Part shown: piece after piece, positions 16,114-24,215 of the stretch | Layout: every line of letters begins with the position of its first letter | How positions within the stretch are numbered: position 1 is the first letter of the stretch | Assembly (NCBI GenBank): GCA_964251675.1 | Contig: CAXUKS010000007.1 | Location: 62,001 to 126,000, forward strand | Direction of reading: 5' to 3' | Length of the DNA: 64,000 nucleotides | From: JANXMY01 sp964251675 | GTDB lineage: Bacteria; Armatimonadota; Armatimonadia; Armatimonadales; Capsulimonadaceae | Program-made: the position numbers and the translations under genes | Notes under the pieces: generated by a model | What the model saw: only the letters and a program-made list of their open reading frames with translations | Told to the model about the DNA's origin: nothing | Databases searched by the model: none

Positions 16114-17538
16114 ATGACAAACACACGCCTCGAAAACACACGAACAGAAAAAGACTCGATGGGCGAGTTTCAAGTTCCTACCGAAGCCTACTACGGAGCG
16201 CAGACCGCCCGCGCCGCCGCAAATTTCCCCGTCTCCGGCATTCGCTTTCCCCGTCCGTTTATTCAGGCAATGGGGGCAATCAAACGTGCCTGCGCCGAAG
16301 TCAACGCTGACATGGGCCTGCTGGACCCGCAGATCGCTGAAGGCATTTATGCCGCCGCCGATGAAGTCATTGACGGCAGGCAGGACGCGCAGTTCGTGGT
16401 GGACATTTACCAGACCGGCTCGGGCACGTCCACCAACATGAACACCAATGAGGTGATCTCGAACCGCGCCATTGAGATCATGGGCGGTGTCATCGGCTCC
16501 AAGTCGCCGGTGCATCCCAATGACCATGTCAATAAAAGCCAGTCCTCCAACGATGTCATCCCCACGGCCATTCATGTGGCGGCGGCGACGGAACTGGAAA
16601 CGCGCCTGCTGCCCGCCCTGCGCGGCCTGCACGCGGCGCTGACCGCCAAAGCGCGGGAGTGGGATGAGATCGTCAAAATCGGGCGCACGCATCTGATGGA
16701 CGCAACGCCAATCCGGCTGGGGCAGGAAGCCTCCGGCTGGGCGCGTCAGGTGGAGCTTGCCATTGCGCGGCTCGAAAGCGTCAAGCCGCGCTTGATGGAG
16801 CTTGCCATTGGCGGCACGGCGGTCGGCACGGGGATCAACTCGCCGGAAGGCTTCGGCGCGGCGGTGTCCGCGAAGCTGGCGGACCGTTTTGGACTGCCCT
16901 TTGTGGAAGCCGAAAACCATTTCGAGGCCCAGGGCAGTCAGGACGGCGCGGTCGAGCTGGCAAATCAGCTTTCCACCGTGGCAAGCGGCCTGCTGAAAAT
17001 CGCAAACGATGTGCGCTGGCTGTCGTCCGGCCCGCGCTGCGGCCTCGGCGAGCTGTCTCTGCCTGCCGTGCAGCCCGGCTCGTCCATCATGCCCGGAAAA
17101 GTCAACCCGGTCATGTGCGAGCAGCTCATGATGGTCTGCACTCAGGTCATCGGCAACGCCGTCACGGTGACGACGGCCAACACGCACGGCAATCTGGACC
17201 TCAACGTCATGCTGCCCGTCATGGCCCGGAACGTGCTGGAAAGCGTGACGTTTCTGGCAAATTCCGTGACCGTGTTCACTGAAAAAGCGGTAAATGGCCT
17301 GACGGCCAACAAAGAGCGGGCGGAAAGCCTCGTGGAATGGTCCATGAGCATGGTGACAAGCCTCGCCCCCGTGATTGGCTACGACCTCGCCGCGAAGCTC
17401 GCCAAGCGGGCCGTGGACGAAGGCCGCACCGTGCGCGACCTGTGCGTGTCTGAGCATATCCTGCCCGCCGCACAGCTTGAAGACCTGCTGGACGCCCGCA
17501 AAATGACCGAGCCGGGCGTTGGAGCCGGCGGCGAATAA
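16114..17538 (+). CDS. fumC: Fumarate hydratase class II
   Basis: Interconverts fumarate and malate in the TCA cycle as a homotetramer without iron-sulfur clusters. At 474 residues it has full length. The family signatures are GSGTSTNMN (near residue 107), HPNDHVNKSQSSND, and the catalytic loop GSSIMPGKVNPV. The start is the ATG at 16114, 12 bp after rex. The pairing places a TCA enzyme in one transcript with the NADH sensor. Succinate dehydrogenase genes that supply fumarate lie at 59742-63352. Confidence 0.97.
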   Translation: MTNTRLENTRTEKDSMGEFQVPTEAYYGAQTARAAANFPVSGIRFPRPFIQAMGAIKRACAEVNADMGLLDPQIAEGIYAAADEVIDGRQDAQFVVDIYQTGSGTSTNMNTNEVISNRAIEIMGGVIGSKSPVHPNDHVNKSQSSNDVIPTAIHVAAATELETRLLPALRGLHAALTAKAREWDEIVKIGRTHLMDATPIRLGQEASGWARQVELAIARLESVKPRLMELAIGGTAVGTGINSPEGFGAAVSAKLADRFGLPFVEAENHFEAQGSQDGAVELANQLSTVASGLLKIANDVRWLSSGPRCGLGELSLPAVQPGSSIMPGKVNPVMCEQLMMVCTQVIGNAVTVTTANTHGNLDLNVMLPVMARNVLESVTFLANSVTVFTEKAVNGLTANKERAESLVEWSMSMVTSLAPVIGYDLAAKLAKRAVDEGRTVRDLCVSEHILPAAQLEDLLDARKMTEPGVGAGGE

Positions 17539-17556
17539 AAAGTATTGGAGAACTCT

Positions 17557-18303
17557 ATGTCTGAGACCCCCGTGCGCGTTTTAGTGTGGGATGAAGCCCC
17601 GACCCATGCCCCGAAATCGATCTATCCGAACTCTATCAACGGCGCGATTGCCGACAGTCTGAACGAGCTGGGCGGCGGTAAAATCACGGCCACAGTCGCC
17701 AATCTGGATGACCCGGAGCAGGGCATTACGGCGGAGGTGCTGGCAAACATAGATGTTTTGCTTTGGTGGGGCCATGCCCGGCACGGCGAACTCGCGGATG
17801 AAAAAGCAGACCTGATTAAAGAGTCAGTCCACACGGGCCTCGGCTTTATTCCCCTGCATTCGGCCCACTATTCCAAGCCGTTCACGCGCGTGCTGGACTG
17901 CACCGGGCATCTGATGGGCGGCTGGCGCGAGGCAGACCCGGCGGACACCGAGGAGCTGACCCTGTGCGCCCCGCATCATCCAATAGCCGCAGGCGTCAGC
18001 AGCTTTACGCTGCCGCAGGAAGAGATGTACGGAGCGCCCTTTGGCATTCCCTATCCCACGGCCCTTATCTTCCAGTCCTATTTCCCGCTCGGCGGTGAAT
18101 ACTTCCCGTCGTTTGCGACCACTGTGGGCGAAGGGATTGACCCGGCGTTTACGAGCGGCGGCGGCAAGGGCGCGAACCGGGGCGAAGGGGCAGGCCGGGT
18201 CTTTTACTTCCGTCCCGGCCATGAAGTGTTCCCGACGTACCTGGACCCCAACGTTCAGCGCGTCCTGCACAACGCTGTGCTGTGGTGCGCGAGGCGCAGC
18301 TAA
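17557..18303 (+). CDS. ThuA-like domain protein
   Basis: A 248-residue protein of the ThuA/glutamine-amidotransferase-like fold, named from trehalose utilisation operons. Typical features are VRVLVWDEAPTH, IDVLLWWGHARHGEL, GLGFIPLHSAHYSKPF and the late GRVFYFRPGHE. The biochemical activity of the family is not settled; proposed roles include modifying or hydrolysing disaccharides such as 3-keto sugars. The start is the ATG at 17557 with TTGGAG seven bases upstream. It follows fumC by 18 bp and precedes an SDR oxidoreductase by only a few bases. Confidence 0.85.
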   Translation: MSETPVRVLVWDEAPTHAPKSIYPNSINGAIADSLNELGGGKITATVANLDDPEQGITAEVLANIDVLLWWGHARHGELADEKADLIKESVHTGLGFIPLHSAHYSKPFTRVLDCTGHLMGGWREADPADTEELTLCAPHHPIAAGVSSFTLPQEEMYGAPFGIPYPTALIFQSYFPLGGEYFPSFATTVGEGIDPAFTSGGGKGANRGEGAGRVFYFRPGHEVFPTYLDPNVQRVLHNAVLWCARRS

Positions 18304-18306
18304 TTG

Positions 18307-19053
18307 ATGACTCAGTGGAAACGGGCAATTATTGTCGGGGCTTCCTCCGGGATCGGCGAGGCGCTGGCCCGCACCCTCGCCGCCGACGGCACACAGGTGG
18401 CGCTGGTCGCCCGGCGTCAGGAAAAACTGGAGGCGCTGGCCGCTGAACTCAATGCCAAAGCGGACACGCCGCTGGTCCGTGCTTACGCCCATGACGTGAC
18501 GCACTCCGAGGCCGCCGCACCGCTCTTCGAGATCATCACCCGCGATCTTGGTGGCTTAGATTTAGTCATATACGCCGCCGGCATTATGCCGCCGATTGGC
18601 CCCGAAGAATACGCCACGGCCAAAGACGCCGAAATTATCGCCGCCAACTTCACCGGGGCCGTCGCGTGGCTCAATGAAGCCGCCCGGCGCTTTGAGAAGG
18701 CGCAGACCGGCACGATTGTCGGCATTTCCAGCGTTGCCGGAGACCGGGGCCGTCGTGGCAATCCCGTCTACGGCGCGACCAAAGCGGCTCTCAACGCTTA
18801 CCTCGAATCCCTTCGCAATCGTATTGAGCGGCGCGGGGCATTTGTGGTTACTATCAAGCCCGGCCCGGTCAAAACGCCGATGACTGAGGGCCTGAAAATG
18901 CCCGGCATGATTTCCGCCGAGCAGGCGGCGGCGGAGATATTGCGGGCCGCCAAAGACAGTCAGCGCGTCGCCTACGTGCCCGGCAAATGGAAGCCGATTA
19001 TGGCTGTCATCCGCGCTATTCCCGCGCCGATTTTCAAGTATCTCAATATATAG
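18307..19053 (+). CDS. Short-chain dehydrogenase/reductase (SDR)
   Basis: A 248-residue classical SDR. The NAD(P) motif GASSGIG (near residue 12), AAG (NAG-equivalent), catalytic Ser in GISSVAGDRG, YGATK, and PGPVKT are present. The Arg following the first strand (VARRQEK) suggests NADP(H). The substrate is unknown. The next gene is a DprE1-like flavin oxidase. An oxidase/SDR pair is what performs the DprE1/DprE2 epimerisation in arabinan synthesis, so this may be the reductase partner; that is inference from order only. The ATG at 18307 was chosen; a TTG just before it is possible. Confidence 0.85.
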   Translation: MTQWKRAIIVGASSGIGEALARTLAADGTQVALVARRQEKLEALAAELNAKADTPLVRAYAHDVTHSEAAAPLFEIITRDLGGLDLVIYAAGIMPPIGPEEYATAKDAEIIAANFTGAVAWLNEAARRFEKAQTGTIVGISSVAGDRGRRGNPVYGATKAALNAYLESLRNRIERRGAFVVTIKPGPVKTPMTEGLKMPGMISAEQAAAEILRAAKDSQRVAYVPGKWKPIMAVIRAIPAPIFKYLNI

Positions 19054-19063
19054 AAAGGCCCCT

Positions 19064-19127
19064 CATTCTGAGACCTACCTTCCTTGCTTCGCAGGGTCCT
19101 TCCTAAAGGAAGGTAGGTCTCAGAATG
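19064..19127. repeat. Perfect 22-bp inverted repeat, possible mobile or repetitive element
   Basis: The arms at 19064-19085 and 19106-19127 are exact reverse complements separated by 20 bases. They lie in the 105-bp gap between the SDR and oxidase genes. Neither arm is followed by a T-run, so it is not a standard terminator. It looks like a REP- or MITE-like palindrome, or a strong mRNA hairpin. Confidence 0.75.
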
Positions 19128-19158
19128 CTAGGGCGCTCGCTTTAGAACAAGTCAAACT

Positions 19159-20580
19159 ATGCAGTTGCCTCAAGATCATTTAGAGCGTCTGGAAGGGTGG
19201 GGGATGTCGTCCTCCGCCCTCAGCTATGTGTACCGGCCCGTCAACACCGACGGCGTGTGCACTGTCTTCGACCGGGCGCGGGCGTATAACCTATCCGTGG
19301 GCCTGCGCGGGGCGGGGCGCTCGTATGGGGATGCTTCGCTGAATGCGGAGGGGATTGCGCTGGATTTGACGCGGATGAAGCGCATTTTGGACTGGAACCC
19401 GGACACCGGCATTATTCAGGTAGAGCCGGGCGTCACCATTCAGCAGGTCTGGCAGTACGTGATTGAAGACGGCTGGTGGCCGAACGTGGTTTCGGGGACG
19501 ATGTTCCCCACACTCGGCGGCGCGGCGGCGATGAACATCCACGGCAAGAACAACTGGAAGGCCGGGCCGATTGGGGATTGGATCACCGGGTTTGAGCTGC
19601 TGACCGTGGGCGGCGAGCTAAAGGTCTGCTCGCGCACGGAGAATGCCGACTTGTTTCATGCTGTCATTGGCGGCTTTGGGATGCTGGGAGTGATCACGCG
19701 GCTGGATTTGCAGCTCAAAAAAATCTATTCGGGTCTATTGAACGTGACGCCGATTGGCGTTCGCAATATAGGCGAAATGTTCCGCACGTTTGAGGAGCGC
19801 CTGCCGCAGTCGGACTACTTGGTGGGCTGGCTGGACTGCTTTGCGACGGGGGACGCGCTGGGGCGGGGGCAAATCCATCAGGCGAATTATCTGAAGCCGG
19901 GGGAGGACACGAACGCGGCGCAGACGCTTCGGGTGGAAAATCAGGAGCTGCCGGACAGCCTGTTCGGCCTCGTGCCCAAGTCTCTGATGTGGCGATTGAT
20001 GAAGCCGCTGGTCAATGACCCTGGAATGCGGGCGATCAACTTTGCCAAATCTCTCAGCGCAACCACGCTGGGCGATGGGCACACGCATACACAGTCCCAC
20101 GCAGGCTTTGCGTTTCTGTTGGATTACGTCCCGAACTGGAAGCACACCTACAAGCCGGGGGGGCTAATCCAATATCAGAGTTTTGTGCCCAAAGAACACG
20201 CGCAGGCGGTCTTCGCCGCGCAGATTAAACTGGCGCAGGCGTATGGCATCGTGCCGTATCTGGGCGTTTTCAAGCGCCACCGGCCCGATGACTTCCTGAT
20301 GACTCACGCCGTGGATGGCTACTCGCTTGCCTTAGACTTTGCCGTCACGCCTGCCAAGCAGGGCGGCTTGCTGTCGCTGGCCGCCGAGATGGACCGGATG
20401 GTGCTGGATGCGGGGGGGCGCTTCTATTTCGCCAAAGACAGTGCCCTGCACCGGATTTCGGCGCGGGAGGCGCTGGGCGCGGAGCGTGTGGAGAAGTTTC
20501 TGGCCCTTAAGCGCGAGCACGACCCCGAGAACCGGCTGCAAACCAACTTATACCGGCGGCTATTTGAGACGCCCGCATAA
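19159..20580 (+). CDS. FAD-binding oxidoreductase, DprE1-like
   Basis: A 473-residue flavoprotein of the VAO/GlcD family. The FAD-binding domain has LRGAGRSYGDASLN near residue 48, VEPGVTIQQV and GTMFPTLGGAAAMNIHGKN. The last motif, with its His-Gly-Lys, resembles decaprenylphosphoryl-ribose 2'-oxidase DprE1. A C-terminal substrate domain ends in KREHDPENRLQTNLYRRLF. A long-chain alcohol or lipid-linked sugar is a plausible substrate. The upstream SDR could be its reductase partner. The start is the ATG at 19159; no clear SD is present. No arabinosyltransferase or prenyl-ribose synthase gene is in the window to support a cell-wall role. Confidence 0.82.
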   Translation: MQLPQDHLERLEGWGMSSSALSYVYRPVNTDGVCTVFDRARAYNLSVGLRGAGRSYGDASLNAEGIALDLTRMKRILDWNPDTGIIQVEPGVTIQQVWQYVIEDGWWPNVVSGTMFPTLGGAAAMNIHGKNNWKAGPIGDWITGFELLTVGGELKVCSRTENADLFHAVIGGFGMLGVITRLDLQLKKIYSGLLNVTPIGVRNIGEMFRTFEERLPQSDYLVGWLDCFATGDALGRGQIHQANYLKPGEDTNAAQTLRVENQELPDSLFGLVPKSLMWRLMKPLVNDPGMRAINFAKSLSATTLGDGHTHTQSHAGFAFLLDYVPNWKHTYKPGGLIQYQSFVPKEHAQAVFAAQIKLAQAYGIVPYLGVFKRHRPDDFLMTHAVDGYSLALDFAVTPAKQGGLLSLAAEMDRMVLDAGGRFYFAKDSALHRISAREALGAERVEKFLALKREHDPENRLQTNLYRRLFETPA

Positions 20581-20619
20581 GTTTAACCTCATCTTAACAC
20601 AATCCGAGGGTGTTCTTAG

Positions 20620-20625
20620 TATAAT
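20620..20625 (+). promoter_or_regulatory. -10 element of the metallophosphatase gene
   Basis: A perfect TATAAT with its expected start at about 20632, exactly on the GTG start codon. The best -35 (TTAACA at 20594-20599) is 20 bases away, which is long, so the -35 assignment is weak. Confidence 0.5.
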
Positions 20626-20631
20626 TACAGG

Positions 20632-22152
20632 GTGAATACACCTCAAAATGATAACTTAGACAGTTTACTTTCCCGGCGGCAGTTCCTGCGTGCTGCGGGC
20701 GGCGTCACCTTTTTGGCGCTGACTCCCATCGGACGCGGTCTGTTCGCCGCCCCGGACCCGACGTTGCCCAAGTTTACTGCGCTGCCCTATGTCCAGCCTG
20801 GCACGTCGAGCAAGCTGATTGACGGGCGCGAATCCGTCGTGATTGCGTGGCAGACCGAGGCGCAGCCTGCCGACTTCGTGCTGGAATACGGTCCCACGGC
20901 GGCACTGGGCCGGACTGCCACACTGACGCGCAGTGAGCGATGGGGCAGCAGCGATGAGCGGCGCTTCAGCTATGCCGCCGCCCTGCCGGGCCTGCAGCTC
21001 AGCCGGCGTTACTTTTACCGCCTGCGCGGGGCGGGGAAAACCATCGCCGAAGGGTACTTTGCCACCCGCAAAAAACGCGGTGAGCGGACTCAGTTCGTTT
21101 CCTTCGGGGATAATGCCTTCGGTCAGCCCGGCGAGCGAGCGGTGGCTTACCATGCCTACATGACGCACCCCGATTTCATCATGAACACGGGCGACAACGT
21201 CTACGACGGCGGCCTGGACAGCGAATACGCGAAATACTTTTTCCCCGTCTACAATGCCGACAAAGCCGACCCGGCGGTGGGCGCTCCGCTGCTGCGCTCG
21301 GTCCCGTTCTATACGGTGCTGGCAAACCATGATGTGCGTCATCGCAATGCCCAGAAATACCCCGCCGCCGACTTTGACAAAGCCCGTGATTCCCTGGCCT
21401 ACTACACGGCCATGCACCTGCCGCGCAACGGCCCCGCCCCACGCCCCACGCCACTGCTTGGCGACCCGGCTCTGGTCAGCGAGTTCAAGACGGCCTGCGG
21501 CTCGCGCTACCCGTCAATGGCGAACTATTCGTTTGACCACGGAGACGCCCATTTCCTGTGTCTGGACTCGAACACCTATGTTGACCCCACAGACCCGGCT
21601 CTGCGGAACTGGATTACGGCGGATTTGAAGGGCACCGATGCGCTGTGGAAGTTTGTCGTGTACCACCATCCGGCGTTCAATGTCGGCCCGAACCACTACA
21701 CGGAGCAGCATATGCGGGCACTGTCCCCACTCTTTGAAGCCCACGGCGTTGACTTCTGCCTGCACGGCCACGAGCATACCTACCAGCGCACCATGCCTCT
21801 GCGCTTCCGCCCCACGGATTTATCCCAGGTCGGCCCGGACCACGGCTCGGACCGGTTGCTCCCCGGCGTGTTCACGGTAGACCACGCCTTTGATGGCCGG
21901 AAGAACACGCGCCCGCAGGGGATTATCTACATCACCACGGGGGCAGGCGGCAAAGACCTCTACGACCCCGGCTTTGATGATGCGCCGGAGAAATGGCTGC
22001 ACAAGGAGGACAGCAACGTGGCCTATGTGTCTCGCTTTGTATCCAGTGTGCATTCGTTTACGGTCATCGACATCCACGGCCCCTCGCTCCTGCTGACACA
22101 GATTGACGAGGCCGGCAAAGAAGTGGATCGTGTCCACGTCACCAAAGCATGA
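20632..22152 (+). CDS. Tat-exported metallophosphoesterase (purple acid phosphatase-like)
   Basis: A 506-residue secreted phosphatase. The Tat signal has SRRQFLRAAGG at residues 14-24. A fibronectin-like N-terminal domain (about 45-145) is typical of purple acid phosphatases. The calcineurin-like domain follows, with metal ligands in SFGDNA, NTGDNVYDGG, VLANHDVR, YHHPAFN and LHGHEHTYQR. The usual first motif GDxG/GDxH is here GDNA, a small deviation. It probably releases phosphate from organic phosphates outside the cytoplasm. It uses GTG at 20632, at the predicted transcription start. It converges with a glycosidase gene across a terminator. Confidence 0.88.
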   Translation: MNTPQNDNLDSLLSRRQFLRAAGGVTFLALTPIGRGLFAAPDPTLPKFTALPYVQPGTSSKLIDGRESVVIAWQTEAQPADFVLEYGPTAALGRTATLTRSERWGSSDERRFSYAAALPGLQLSRRYFYRLRGAGKTIAEGYFATRKKRGERTQFVSFGDNAFGQPGERAVAYHAYMTHPDFIMNTGDNVYDGGLDSEYAKYFFPVYNADKADPAVGAPLLRSVPFYTVLANHDVRHRNAQKYPAADFDKARDSLAYYTAMHLPRNGPAPRPTPLLGDPALVSEFKTACGSRYPSMANYSFDHGDAHFLCLDSNTYVDPTDPALRNWITADLKGTDALWKFVVYHHPAFNVGPNHYTEQHMRALSPLFEAHGVDFCLHGHEHTYQRTMPLRFRPTDLSQVGPDHGSDRLLPGVFTVDHAFDGRKNTRPQGIIYITTGAGGKDLYDPGFDDAPEKWLHKEDSNVAYVSRFVSSVHSFTVIDIHGPSLLLTQIDEAGKEVDRVHVTKA

Positions 22153-22181
22153 TTGGAGGCTTGAAGTTGTCATGTGAAATT

Positions 22182-22213
22182 GCGAGGGGTTAATACCCCT
22201 CGCTTCTTCTCTT
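22182..22213. terminator. Terminator between metallophosphatase and GHL10 genes
   Basis: Arms GCGAGGGGT (22182-22190) and ACCCCTCGC (22195-22203) enclose a four-base loop. The hairpin is followed by a pyrimidine-rich tail with several T on the plus strand. Confidence 0.7.
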
Positions 22214-23477
22214 ACTTGCCGCTTCCCGCATACTCCGTCAATTGAGCCGCACTCTGCGTGTCGGGCCGCATGCCGAGCCAGGGCATCGCGGGGACGGGGG
22301 CAGGGGAGCGGAAGCAGGAAGCGCGGACGGCGTTCAGGTAGGCGTTCGTGGCTCCGTCGCGGGTGACACCGCCGTAGCTGAACAGGACGACGCCCTGTGC
22401 GCCGAGGCGGCGGGCGGCGGCAATTTTGGCAACGGTAGAGGCGGCGGGTATGTGCCACGCGCCGAGGCCCGCGTAGGCATAGCGGCCCGAGGCGCGGGCG
22501 ACGGCGACGGCACCGGCGATCTGCGAGGCGACCAGCGGGGTGCTGGCTCCGTAAGCCATGGGCAGGACGGCGTCTAAATAGCCGCGCTGGAGCCAGGTTT
22601 TCCAGTCCTGCCCGCGTGTGGTGCGAGCATCGCGGCTGTCGGCGAACACGGCGGCGGAAACGACCATCCAGGGCTTGATGGCCTTGATGTCAGTAGAGAT
22701 GGAGCCGACCATGTCCGTCACCTGCTGGCGGCGGAACTGCTGCCATTCAGCGTTGTAAAGGTGCGGGTAGGCCAGCCGGTCGCGGCGGGCGCGGAGGTCG
22801 GCACGGGAGATTTCAGTGGGCGTCAGACGGCCCCGCATCCAGACGCGGAACCAGAACAGGGCGGCATTGGAATAATCGTAGCTGGCATTGGGGTAGCGGA
22901 CGTAGTCAAAATGGATACCGTCCACATCGTAGCGGCGGGCGACATCCAGGAAAACGTCGTGGATGTGCTGCCGGGCAGCGGGATTGGCGGGAGACAAAAA
23001 CGCGCCTTCGCACTCCGGGGCGGTGCGAAGCACGTATTTATTTTTGGCATCCCGTGCCAGCCAGTCCGGATGCTGATTGACGACGTGCGAGGCGGCAGAG
23101 GGCTTGCGCCCGGCGCCCCAGACGTAGCAGGTGTTCATCCAGGCGTGGACTTGAAGCCCGGCGGCGTGGCCGTCGCGGACTACTTCGGCCAGCGGGTCGA
23201 AGTCCTTCGGGGCGTGGGCCAGCTCCTCGGCACGCGGCTCTAAAGAAGACTGGTAATAGGCATCACCGCGCCCACGTATCTGTACAAACAGGGCATTGAA
23301 GTGGTGGGCACGGGCCTCGGCAACAACGCGCTTGATCGAGGATGGGGAAGTCAGGCTGTCGCGGACGACCCACAGGCCGCGCAGTTCGCCGGGGGGATTG
23401 GCGTCCGCATTTGCGGGTCTGGCGGCGGCAGTGAGACACAGAAGACAGAACAGGGCAAGGAGGCGCGGGACTTTCAT
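22212..23477 (-). CDS. Secreted glycoside-hydrolase-like protein (GHL10 / DUF187)
   Basis: A 421-residue exported protein: signal peptide 1-24, then a TIM-barrel domain starting ELRGLWVVRDSL. The barrel has VQIRGRGDAYY, LQVHAWMNTCYVWG, DGIHFDYVRYP (the conserved FDY segment likely holding the acidic residue), and DAVLPMAYG. These are hallmarks of the GHL10 family (YngK-like), thought to cleave peptidoglycan or other glycans; the substrate is unproved. It ends in a short region without recognised domain. The start is the ATG at 23477 with GGAG eight bases upstream. It is downstream of, and same strand as, the TPR/VWA pair. Confidence 0.87.
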   Translation of the reverse strand: MKVPRLLALFCLLCLTAAARPANADANPPGELRGLWVVRDSLTSPSSIKRVVAEARAHHFNALFVQIRGRGDAYYQSSLEPRAEELAHAPKDFDPLAEVVRDGHAAGLQVHAWMNTCYVWGAGRKPSAASHVVNQHPDWLARDAKNKYVLRTAPECEGAFLSPANPAARQHIHDVFLDVARRYDVDGIHFDYVRYPNASYDYSNAALFWFRVWMRGRLTPTEISRADLRARRDRLAYPHLYNAEWQQFRRQQVTDMVGSISTDIKAIKPWMVVSAAVFADSRDARTTRGQDWKTWLQRGYLDAVLPMAYGASTPLVASQIAGAVAVARASGRYAYAGLGAWHIPAASTVAKIAAARRLGAQGVVLFSYGGVTRDGATNAYLNAVRASCFRSPAPVPAMPWLGMRPDTQSAAQLTEYAGSGK

Positions 23478-23495
23478 GCGGTGGCTCCGTAGTGA

Positions 23496-24215
23496 TCAGG
23501 GTTTTTGCTTGAATAGAACTTCAATCGGGGAGAGTGCGGCGCTGTCGGGGTCGGAAGCGACGCCGTTTGCGGCTTGTTGAGAGCTGACCATATTTTGAAT
23601 GAGGACCTCTTCGGTCTGGCGCAAGCGGATAATTTCCTCTTTTTGCTGACTGATGACCTCTTCAGAACGGGTGAGCTGGCGGGTCATCGAGTCGATGCAG
23701 CGCTCCATCTGTGAAAGAGCCTCACGGACCTGCGCCGGGGAATAGCCCCCGGTGCTGACAGTCTCGAAGGTCAGCGTGTGCAGGTAGCGGCGCACGCTTT
23801 CCGCCGAATCTCCCAGTACCGCGCCGGTGACGGGCTGACCAGACGGTGTGTTTTCCAGACGGTGCAGCAGCATTCGTCCCGCGACATGACCGGGGTAGCT
23901 CCCAAGCAGGGAAATCAAGGTCTGACGCGCTTCCGGACGCCGCCCGGAAGCCAGATACGCATGAGTGAGGTTCATCAAAAGCTCGCCAGGGGCTACGCGG
24001 CCCGGCTTGACCTGACAGGCACCCTCAAAAGCCACCACGGCATCGGAGGGACGGCCCAGGGCGTATAGGGCTGTGCCGAGGTAGGCAAGCGTATCAAACC
24101 GGACTGACTGCGAGACGGTCATCTCCGTTTCCGCAGATGCGGCCTGCAGACGATCTACAGCCTCTCTGGTCCGGCCCTCCCGGAAGGCCTGCAGTCCAAG
24201 TTGCCAGTCAGTCAT
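23496..24215 (-). CDS. TPR protein with C-terminal coiled coil, function unknown
   Basis: A 239-residue soluble protein. Three TPR-like repeats (about residues 1-115, for example TLAYLGTALYALGRPSDAVVA) are followed by a segment FETVSTGGYSPAQVREAL (about 153-170) that resembles the DivIVA/GpsB-type motif. A coiled coil (about 170-215) of Gln/Glu/Arg follows. It is translationally coupled to the upstream VWA gene (8-bp overlap), so the two products probably interact. The start is the ATG at 24215. A role in assembling a protein complex is inferred; no catalytic motif is visible. Confidence 0.7.
   Translation of the reverse strand: MTDWQLGLQAFREGRTREAVDRLQAASAETEMTVSQSVRFDTLAYLGTALYALGRPSDAVVAFEGACQVKPGRVAPGELLMNLTHAYLASGRRPEARQTLISLLGSYPGHVAGRMLLHRLENTPSGQPVTGAVLGDSAESVRRYLHTLTFETVSTGGYSPAQVREALSQMERCIDSMTRQLTRSEEVISQQKEEIIRLRQTEEVLIQNMVSSQQAANGVASDPDSAALSPIEVLFKQKP

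Noticed and set aside
16108..17457. Long minus-strand open frame of 449 codons
   Set aside because: It is the exact antisense of fumC, whose full catalytic motifs are on the plus strand; the His/Arg-rich product looks like a GC-rich shadow.
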